From Owenia fusiformis (taxonomy: Eukaryota > Annelida > Polychaeta > Sabellida > Oweniidae): a stretch of 64,000 nt of DNA. Where the stretch lies: NCBI GenBank assembly GCA_903813345.2, contig CAIIXF020000005.1, positions 24,309,375 to 24,373,374 on the forward strand, read 5' to 3'. The notes beneath the pieces were generated by a model that was given only the letters and a program-made list of their open reading frames with translations, was not told the DNA's origin and made no database searches. The position numbers and the translations under genes were made by a program. Below are positions 55,812 through 64,000 of the stretch, one piece after another; position 1 is the first letter of the stretch, and every line of letters begins with the position of its first letter.

Positions 55812-57286
55812 TTAAATTCTAATAGAAGATAGTATGAACTGTTGTAGTCGTTCTACTATTTTTATGTTGATTTGCTGGTCTAAGTTCTTGTTAAGACCTG
55901 TGATGGTTTGTAAGTCTATGGTTGGGTTGTGGTTGGCTCCTAGTAGTACAGTGTCTATAGCTGCTAGCATAACCTCCCTTTGTGTACTGTATTTGCTGCA
56001 CTGAAACAAGAAATGATGCAAAGTTTCTGGTGAATTACAGTGTTCACAGTTAGGAGAGGGGAGATCAGGGTTGATTTTGTAGTAGTGGCCATTGAGACGG
56101 GTGTGCCCAGATATAATTTGACTGACTTTTGTCTGACTGTATCTTTTACCCAACTTTACTGATTGTGATTGTACTTTTACTTGTGGGATAAGGTTTTGAA
56201 TCAAGTTGACTTTATCAGAGTAGCTATACCTAGTTTGCCATATATCAATAGACTTATTTTTAATTGATTTGTAAGCCATTGTTTTTGTTGTTTTTGGGGG
56301 TGGGAGGGTTGTGGCTGTTTTAGCAGCTTTTTTGGCTATCTTATCAGCTACCTCATTGCCCTCAATTCCTAGATGCCCAGGTACCCAGAAGATTTCTAAG
56401 TTTTTCTTTAGCATGGAAAGTGATTTGCAAGCTTTTCTTATGCTAAAAATTTCGGGCATCATATTTTTGAGTTTAGTGTTCAGAAAGGCAGTTGTTATAG
56501 CTGGTTGGCAGTCAGATTGTATGATAACTTTATCTGACGTCCTTGTTTTGATAATGAATTCCACAGCCAGCTTGAGTGCAGTGACCTCTCCAGTATAGTT
56601 GTTGCCCTGACTGGCTACTGGTTCCTCCAGGCATACCGGATTGCTCTTTAAGCCACTGATGTAAATAATGGCTGAAGCACCATTTGGTCCTGGGTTGCCC
56701 TCAGCGGATCCGTCTGTGAAGATAACAGTCTCCGAGCCATCAAGATCATTCAGCAAGTTGTTGATGCGATGAGATTGCTCGGATTTAGATCTGCTGAAAT
56801 CCTCGGTATGCACGATGGCATCAGCTGGTAAAAAGGTCTCTGCATCTGCTTGGTAGTAGCTGTGTTTGACGTAGTTGGTTGGTTTGGTTGGACAGTTATG
56901 CAATCTGAGTCTAGCTGCTAAGATGTTAAAACAGGTAGGCTTTCTTTCTTGTTTTCCAGATTCTGCCCAATGATGGTATTCTTCAGTAATAGGGTCAGTT
57001 ATATTATGAGATAATATTCTGACAGCCTCTTGAGCTTGTCTGGCTCTCAGGTGTATGTCTATGGGAAGTACTCCAGCCATCACCTCCAGTGATTCTGTGC
57101 TCACTGTTGATAAACATCCTGTTGTTTTTAGGAGAGCAGCACGTTGGACTGAAGAGTAAGCTTTTGCTGCTTTGTCTGTGGCTGTAGCAATAGCACTTAT
57201 ACCAGTTTCAAAGTGAGGGATCACCAGTGTCTTATAAAGTGTGGTGAAAACTTCCTCACTGCACCCTCTGGTGTTCTATGTGGCCC
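55812..57286 (-). mobile_element. 5'-truncated non-LTR retrotransposon (LINE) with RNase H
   Basis: A continuous minus-strand frame runs over 1.4 kb. It begins in the end of a reverse-transcriptase domain (LYKTLVIPHFETG) preceded by TRGCSEEVFT. An RNase H domain follows: FTDGSAEGNPGPNG (first Asp), TGEVTALKLA (Glu), IQSDCQ (Asp), and WVPGHLGIEGNEVADKIAKK (His and last Asp). It then has NCEHCNSPETLHHFLFQC, the C-terminal zinc-knuckle-like motif common in RNase H-bearing LINEs of the I/Jockey/Tad type, and a stop at 55812. The 5' end is cut (in-frame stop just upstream), as usual for LINE copies, so it cannot move itself. The intact frame suggests a fairly recent insertion or strong similarity to an active copy. 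Confidence 0.85.
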
Positions 57287-57776
57287 GTCTGTCCCAGGTG
57301 GCGCCATCGAGCTTTAACTATTTAAGTGTTTTTTATTTTGCTTAAAATGTTAAATGTACCTGAACTTCAATATGTAAAACACGCATACATTATAATACGG
57401 GCCTGTAGCCAGGGGGCGGGGGATCGGGGGGCGAACCCCCATCACCCCTAATATCTCCTAAAAATGCTACGTTTTCGAGCATGTAATATCTAAAATCTTT
57501 AATTTTACAGCATTCTGCATTTTGAGTGTCCGTTTTTTAAAAGCAAAACCATTATATGTAGATTGAGCATAAGAGATCTGGATGAAGAAATGAATACAAT
57601 GCATTGAATGATTGCACTGTTTTCATATGTAAGTAGGGTAAACAGGGTTCTCTGGTCGATCTGCATTCGTAACGTTGGTAACATACATGTAAACGCATCC
57701 AGCCTGTCGCATTCACTTTGTTGTTCAGGTCGTAAGCTACAAATTGGAGTCTATTTGTGTAAATCATAAAAGGGTG
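57287..57776. other. 5' flank of the beta-lactamase-like gene
   Basis: It contains a GGGCCTGTAGCCAGGGGG terminus (about 57394-57420) plus a GGGGGGCGAACCCCC hairpin, remnants of the CAGGCCCGTAGCCAG MITE family at 37219. No promoter element was supported. Confidence 0.4.
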
Positions 57777-60700
57777 ATGCCGATTTTACTCATAGTTATG
57801 CTACTGGGAATCGCCCAGGCGCAGATTGACCCACAAAAGAAAGAAGATATAGACACATTCGTGGAAGAGATCATTCAATGCAGAGGAAAAGTTGGGATGA
57901 ATCTTGCGATTGTGCAGGATGGTACACCTTTGTACACAACTGGATATGGCTACGCGGACCTGGAGAACGAAGTGCCTGACGATGGGGCCACAATACATGG
58001 AATATCTTCCATCTCAAAGTCATTCGTTGTGACATTGTTTGCAACTGTGATAGAAGAAACGGAGTAAGATTTTGTTAAAAAAGCAAAATGTTTCTGTCAC
58101 GAATTGTGTTTTTTATGTATTGGCTCATATCAAAACGTTTTTTCTATGCCTCCCCACCACCAAGAAGTGGTGATATATTGTTATGGTCACATTTTCTGAT
58201 CGGTTTGGTGTCGTTGTCCGTCACAACTGTAGCAACATTTTAATATGTTATGTAGGTGCATTTAGGTAAAAAACAATCGTTTAACCGATTAATTAACAGA
58301 AAAAATCTGTTTAAAATTGAACCTTTAATATTCGTATATATTTCAGAATAACATGGGATTCGTTGATCACAGATCTGTTGCCGAACTTCCGATTTCGAGA
58401 TGAAGAAAGGAACAAAGGGTTAAAGTTGAAAGACCTACTGGGTCACGTAACTGGAATTCCCGAGGGCTTGGATGCTCCTTACGATTCAAAAGCACAATTC
58501 TTAGAGTAAGTCAAAACACAATATCAGAAAAGCAGCCGAAAACCCATCGGCCCATCCTTCAAGATCGGGTTTTACTGTTGTTCAGCAGCTATAGTAGTAT
58601 TAGGATGCCCAAACCACCGTCCAACCTCACCTTCAGAGAGGTACTGTTTATGCTAGGGACGCCAGGCATTTAAATACAATGTGAACTTGACATATTTTAA
58701 GGCGAACTTAAAGTAGTAACTATGTCTTATGAATATAAATTAAGATTAATGATTATTTTCACAAACGTACAATGTTTCAGAGCGACAGTATCTGAAAAGG
58801 AATTGTTGTCTCATGGAATTCTGTGCTTTCTCTTTTCCAGCTCCAACATTACATACACAGTCTCAAAGACTTGAAGTTTATTACTTATGTCACCACCAGA
58901 AAAGATGACATATTGTCATAGTCTTAAACTTTTTTATTGACGGTGTTCGGGGTTCGGCGTCTTCTTACAACTTCCAATAACTGGTGATGACATTTTGCCA
59001 TGTTAATGCCTTGTTGTATACAAATGTAGATGTTAAAGTCATTTTGATTTAGCGTGGTACAGTGTCAAGATCCAGTGATGAGTATGCGAGAGAGTTTTTG
59101 TTATGTCGACAAAAATTATTACATTGCTGGTGCGATACTTGAACATCTGACGAACCAAACGTTTTCCGAGTTGATGCAAGATCGAATATTAACCCCATTG
59201 CAGATGAACTCGACACTGCCCTCCATCGCGCAAAGGTTCAATGAGTCCATAGGCAAATGGGCTTATGGTTATAGTTTAACAAACGGGGAGCTTGTGAGTT
59301 TCAGAATACCTGGAAAGAAAGGTGAAATCACGTAAGCATGTTTGAGTATATTTGTATTTGATATTGTTGTTTCGATACTTTGGTAATCAAAATATTAAAC
59401 ATACGTTTTCAAAATAACAATTTTTATGTCACCATCACTAGCAAAAATTGTAACATATCGCAATCGCCTTCATTTTTGTGACCAGCGTCGGCGTTCGGCG
59501 TATGTCGCAAATTGTGAATACTTATGTTACCGTTTCAGCGTGTATTTTAATGCCTTGTAATAATGTCATGTTTTTAGAGAAACGTTAAGAGCGGCAGCAA
59601 GTGGGGTATTGACTACTGCAGAAGACATGGCGAAGTATATGGCGTTCCACCTTGGGGCATATAGGAATGACGGATCCTTAAATCCAGTTGTGGATGGTGG
59701 GATAATAAGAGAAATGTACCACCCAAACCAAGCCTTAAATTTTTTCACATCGTTCCTTGAGATTGATGGCCTAGATAATATTGATGAAACGTGGAGAGTC
59801 TATGACTATGGGATGGGATTTTGGAGTGGGAATTTCAGAGGTGAGTGCATGGAGCAAACTTAGTATGACTATTTTTGATCGTAAAGTCAGATACCGTTGT
59901 CACAAATGGTGGCCAAAGGTTTGCATTCGATTCGATTTTCATTAACTGCATGTTTAATAGAGCACCTAGATTAAATTCCTTTGGTACGACAATCAAAGTG
60001 GCAAAATGTCTTTCTACTCATCGTATAGTTAAATGTGTTATTCCATCAAAATAAAGCCTTTGATTGTTCCAATCAGACACAAAACAACGGATACCGTATA
60101 AATGACAATGGTAAATGTGGGTCAAATTTGCTGTAAAATCAGGATGACAACGGAATTTCAAAAGACAACAGTTAATGTGTCTAGTACACGTTGTCATTTT
60201 TCTACGTTCCATTGCAATACATCCACCATAGTCCGTTGTCACATATAATCATGTGTCGTTTGTCTCTTTTCATTATTTGAAATTCAGATTCCGTTGCTTA
60301 ATGTCTGGGTGTTTGGATGTAATTAACTCATCAGTTCTTGGGCATTTGTATCTGCATCCTTTTTACCATCGGTAGTCGTTGTTTCGTCGATGACAAAAAT
60401 GAAATTTCCTTGAACTTTAAAGGATGATTGTATATATACTGTTCCTTCCATAAAATTACAAATACCCAGGATGCGAATATTTTTGTAATGATGCATTTCA
60501 GAGAATGACTTCATACAGCATGGCGGCTATAGTTATCATGATAGTTTGTTAACAATGTTCAAGCAATGGAATCTAGGCATCTACACTTCGATGAATGGAC
60601 CTCGTGGAATCGATTCACACGCAACAATTACATTGATCCAGTTTTACATCGCTGACGTCCTCCGTGGGAACACCCCCGTCTATGATATCAGTTACGCTTG

Positions 60701-61178
60701 CGATTTCACACTTCCCGAAAAACATGGCGCATATTGTGGACCTTTTAACGTACATCCAGATCATCGTATCAATAAGACCAGAAATCCGACCTTCTCCATT
60801 GAGTCCTACACTGGGTTATATGAAGACCGAAGTGCCAAGTTTAAAATAAAAGTTGATCCGAATACAGCTACTTTGGTGATGACACAGGGTTGCGAAGAAT
60901 ACCATCTCTACCCCAGTGGTGCGCCTCATGCGTTTGTGGCCCAATCCACAGGGGAGTGTTTTGGATGTACAAGGCGAATTGTTTTCAACGTTGCTCATGA
61001 AGCTGGATTAATCGATGATTTTTCAAGTGTAAACATAGATGGAGAAGATTTCCGCAATGCCAAAACGAGGCCAACTGCCGGCCCTCCACCAGACTGTGAA
61101 GTCTCTTTGGCGAATGAAGTCCATCACTCTTGGATGTGTGTTTTTTCATTAATTGCTCTGCTTATTCTACAAGCTTAG
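57777..61178 (+). CDS. Secreted serine beta-lactamase-like protein (LACTB/LACTBL1 type)
   Basis: Five exons join in phase: 57777-58063, 58347-58505, 59053-59331, 59578-59840 and 60502-61178, giving 554 residues. The start is ATG 57777, beginning a signal peptide (MPILLIVMLLGIAQAQ). The penicillin-binding fold signature SISK (S78, K81) supplies the nucleophile and base. The second motif is a YVDKN variant of the Y-x-N motif in FCYVDKNYYIAG. The third motif is HGG (QHGGYSYHD) in place of KTG. GVLTTAEDMAKYM is typical of this family. A Cys-rich C-terminal domain follows, and the chain ends in a hydrophobic stretch (WMCVFSLIALLILQA), suggesting a GPI anchor or membrane tail. Metazoan members are probably peptidases or esterases rather than antibiotic hydrolases; the substrate is unknown. 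Introns hold three copies of the 130-bp family and one TIR element. Confidence 0.87.
58150..58255 (+). repeat. Dispersed 130-bp family, diverged copy
   Basis: It reads CCACCACCAAGAAGTGGTGA, TATATTGTTATGGTCAC, then GGTTTGGTGTCGTTGTCCG. It lies in intron 1 of the beta-lactamase-like gene. Confidence 0.5.
58886..59017 (+). repeat. Dispersed 130-bp family, copy in intron 2
   Basis: It reads TATGTCACCACCAGAAAAGA, TGACATATTGTCATAGTC, GTGTTCGGGGTTCGGCG and ATGACATTTTGCCATGTTAA and ends TGCCTTGTTGTA, within 40 bp of the exon 3 acceptor. Confidence 0.65.
59425..59559 (+). repeat. Dispersed 130-bp family, copy in intron 3
   Basis: It reads TATGTCACCATCACTAGC, TAACATATCGCAATCGCC, GTCGGCGTTCGGCGTATG and TTTTAATGCCTTGTAATA. 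It again sits just upstream of a splice acceptor (59577). Confidence 0.6.
59880..60245. mobile_element. Long-TIR DNA element, copy B (decayed)
   Basis: It shares GTAAAGTCAGATACCGTTGT and CACAAATGG with the arms of 12599-13104. It also shares the interior TAAATTCCTTTGG, GACAATCAAAGTG, ACTCAT and ATCAAAATAAAG, in minus orientation relative to copy A. The right end mirrors GACAACGGACTATGGTGG. It lies in intron 4 of the beta-lactamase-like gene. Confidence 0.6.
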
Positions 61179-61925
61179 TAATCATTATTATGATATCAGC
61201 CCCTGTGTAAAAGTGATGAATAATTGTCTTAGTGTTTAATGCCCCCTTACATCTGCATACTGTTCTAATAAGAGGAGTTTCCATATAGCTTTGAAATCTC
61301 GATAAGTCTCGTTTTTTCATGAGATTTTACTTTTTACTTCTAACGACTATTTTTAAAAGCATATTCGAATTCTGTGTAAAGTTTTCTACAATATAACTTT
61401 AATTTACATATGTCATTTAAATCATTTTCCATGACTTTTTAAAAAGAATTTGGGCCAAATCCTCATTGATGCAAGGCTAAGATTCCTTAAAACCTTGAAA
61501 CAGAAATAGAAACTATACTATTCGGCGTATTAGTCACACCCAGTTGCGGTATGGTCGGGCGTCAGGTAGATACTCTACTTTGAACTTAATACAGACTAGG
61601 ACAATATTCATTTTACTCTTTTACACCAGTGTATATATACCCGGGATATTTACAAAATCTGTCTTACGTAGAAAAAGACAGGTAGAAGTGATCATAGGGC
61701 CGCCATCATGTGTGATTCGCATCAAAGTCGAAAATTTAGACCCGGGCCTTCTAATGAAATTATCCAAAATAGAAAAGTTAACTACTAGTATTCGATTATT
61801 ACATTAAAAAAGACATTCAGATTGAAAAGAAGGAAGAATACTTATCAATAATTATATGGACGGAATGTCATTCAAAGTTGGCGCAGAGCCTCGATGATCT
61901 TCCCAATGCATAATTGTTGAGTTTG

Positions 61926-61942
61926 AATAAATATGTTTTATT
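61926..61942. terminator. Face-to-face poly(A) signals of the beta-lactamase-like and collagen genes
   Basis: AATAAA on the plus strand lies at 61926-61931 and its complement TTTATT at 61937-61942. The latter is only about 70 bp past the collagen stop at 62013, so the collagen 3'UTR would be very short and the two transcripts nearly abut. Confidence 0.5.
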
Positions 61943-62012
61943 TTATATTTGGATTTATGAGACAGTTCAATAAATATACAGTATTTCAAAATGAAACTGG
62001 TTTATCCACGTG

Positions 62013-63963
62013 TCATGTTACAGAGAATGTCCGTAACTCCAGTTTACGCTCAACGTCGTCTTGTTTGGCTTTGTTGATCAAAAACTGTCGCCTGACGAAA
62101 CGGCAGTGTACAGTCAGCACGAGCAGCAGGCAAAATACGAAAAGGACCCCAATGGCACCCAACATATGATAGAAAGATGCTTGGACACCAGCCGCTTGTT
62201 CCTCTTCCAAATCTGAAATTAAACAATTGATGTTCTTTTATCAGGTCTTCAACTGAAATATATCATGATATGATTGCCTAGACTAAAGTCTATGTTGCAT
62301 CGAGAAGGACAGCGATTTGGAAAAGTTGCGACTTACCACAATATTCATTATTGTGTGACTAACGTAAGAGATCATTAAGATGGGAATTCGGCCATATTTC
62401 AAAGCATGAGAAGAAGAACAAGAGCTTTAATTTTGAATTCTAAAAAGCTTTTTCGGAGGGGAGATTTGTATTTTTTGTAAGTAAAGCCATTTTGAACTTT
62501 CTGAATTATTAGACAGTCACAAGTAAAGCCTGTGAACCAATATGATTCTAGACAAGTATTTTATAAATATTAAATAAACATATTTGCTTGAGTACCTTCT
62601 TGGTGTAAGAACATAACTACCGCCTTAGCTACTGCCCCCATCTGGCCCGGTGGCCCTATTGGCCCATTAGGACCCCTTAACCCAGAGACACCTGGTGGAC
62701 CATTTAATCCACTGAATCCAGTATTTCCAGGTGGACCAACGATGCCTCGACCACCCGGTGGGCCTGGAATACGGGAAAACATAAAATAGGACACAGATAG
62801 AAAAAGCAAAGTAGTTTCTGTATACAACTTTCCTTCCACAGTTGGAATTTAATACTCGGTCTTTTTATCCTTGAACTCAACCAAAAATATGTATTACAAA
62901 AAGTTCAATTCTTTTTAATGATACAGAGTAACCTACCAGAAATGCCTCCTGGTCCCATTGCTCCTTGTCCACCGGCAGCTCCAGGTGGACCAATTGCTCC
63001 AGGTGGGCCATTTACGCCAGTGTCGCCAGAATCTCCGGGAGGTCCACCAAACCCTGTCCGGCCCTTGGCACCATTAGATCCTAAAATTTATGGGCATGAA
63101 TTTAATGCGTTGACGTGTTGTTCTATTTCTACTTTTCTGGTGTTTTGATTTACTATTTTCTACCGCAAGACAACTTATGTCATATGGAATTGATTTTTCT
63201 AGAGCTTAACATTTTTTGTTATTACGAACCTGCGATGCCCTGATTCCCGGGCGGTCCAGGAACACCGGAGCTACCTGCTGGTCCTAGTTGTCCCGGGGAA
63301 CCAATGTTTCCTGTCATTCCCCGTACGCCCGGGAGACCAGGGCCTCCTTTTGTGCCATCATCTCCAGGAGGACCTTGATTTCCACGCTCTCCTTTAGGCC
63401 CTACTGATCCTGGGGGACCGGCTGTACCAGGACCTGGGGTTCCACGTGGACCTACCTGCCCCTTCGTTCCCGTAACTCCAGATGGACCAGGGGTGCCAAT
63501 TGGCCCGAACAAGCCTTGGGGACCAAGGCTTCCTAGAGAACATTTTATTTATGATTAGGATACAAGAGCCAACATGGCAAATGAACTTTTAGAATTCCCC
63601 TTTTTGTATAGGTAGCTTACATGTAATTATCAACCTTACCAGTTTCCCCTCTTTTCCCTGGTGGTCCTCGTACGCCTGGTGTTCCAGGTGGCCCTTCCGT
63701 CCCAGGTGGTGCCGTTGTGCCAGGGGGGCCCGCTGACCCCAATTCTCCAAGGATTCCTGGTGGTCCTGTAGTTCCAAACATTCCCGGAGGACCCCCTGTC
63801 CCCGGAGGACCGGGTATTCCTAGCGTCCCTTCAAGTCCCGGAGGACCAATTGTTCCTGGAGGGCCTTTTGTTCCTGGCGGTCCAACTGATCCTGGTGGTC
63901 CTCCAGAACCTGGGGGTCCTCCTGTTGCCGGAGGCCCTCCTGTTCCAGGCGGACCATGCGTTC
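62013..63963 (-). CDS. Collagen-like protein with C-terminal transmembrane segment (3' part)
   Basis: Five minus-strand exons: 63640-63963, 63230-63532, 62937-63080, 62596-62763 and 62013-62212. Each collagen exon is bounded inside a glycine codon (G|GN), so all introns are phase 1 and all exons join. The first four encode Gly-X-Y repeats ([19 protein letters not shown] and similar), with rare interruptions such as GPPATG and GTTAPPG, where Ala replaces Gly. The fourth leaves the repeat at [17 protein letters not shown]. The last encodes a charged linker, a hydrophobic helix ([19 protein letters not shown]), then a basic cytoplasmic-like tail ([18 protein letters not shown]) to the stop. This places the triple helix N-terminal to the membrane. 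The 5' exons lie beyond the window. The collagen class cannot be named. Confidence 0.85.
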
Positions 63964-64000
63964 CTGAATCAATAAAAGCAATAAAAGTATCATACCTACA

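Noticed and set aside
58842-58877. Possible extra exon after TTTTCCAG in the beta-lactamase-like gene
   Set aside because: In the required phase it hits TGA within 11 codons, and exon 58347-58505 joins directly to 59053 in frame.
62918-63148. Plus-strand Pro/Gly-rich 76-aa frame
   Set aside because: It is the antisense of a collagen exon; Gly-Pro codons read as Pro-rich on the other strand.

Overview
This is a eukaryotic, AT-rich, intron-rich animal window. Split genes with GT-AG introns encode a MAP-kinase phosphatase, NAA10, EFCAB12, a Cys-rich single-pass membrane protein, a secreted serine beta-lactamase-like protein and a collagen. The density of short inverted-repeat DNA transposons, and C-rich junk such as GGGGGTGCGATCGCACCCCC, suggest a marine invertebrate. 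I cannot fix the phylum from sequence alone. No prokaryotic operon, CRISPR array, rRNA or tRNA was recognised.

Genes from left to right. The last exon of a dual-specificity phosphatase lies at 2666-3186 (+), followed by a long AT-rich 3' region. Two 3' exons of a Shisa/CYYR1-like membrane protein lie at 19594-19723 and 25090-25468 (+). EFCAB12 is nearly complete at 30537-36780 (+), with two extra candidate micro-exons, and it converges on NAA10. NAA10 occupies 54937 down to about 38887 (-), with seven coding exons that join in frame. Its last intron-like gap (40142-47987) is almost wholly repeats and one 2.8-kb transposon. A truncated LINE with an open RNase H frame follows at 55812-57286 (-). 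A five-exon beta-lactamase-like gene runs 57777-61178 (+) and converges on a collagen gene (62013 to beyond 64000, -). The collagen ends in a C-terminal transmembrane segment.

Between and inside the genes, many mobile elements can be delimited by terminal inverted repeats (TIRs) and target-site duplications (TSDs). They include twin 513-bp hAT-type elements with exact 8-bp TSDs, and four TTAA-flanked elements (4901, 7105, 42683, 54250). There is also an inverted pair of about 2-kb elements with 6-bp TSDs. Each carries the same nested hAT-like insertion, and one nested copy is itself interrupted by a 156-bp element. Other families are a Tigger/pogo-like MITE, foldback elements and a dispersed family of about 130 bp with at least seven copies.

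All exon boundaries were read by eye from splice signals, phase and protein resemblance. No database search or RNA evidence was available.
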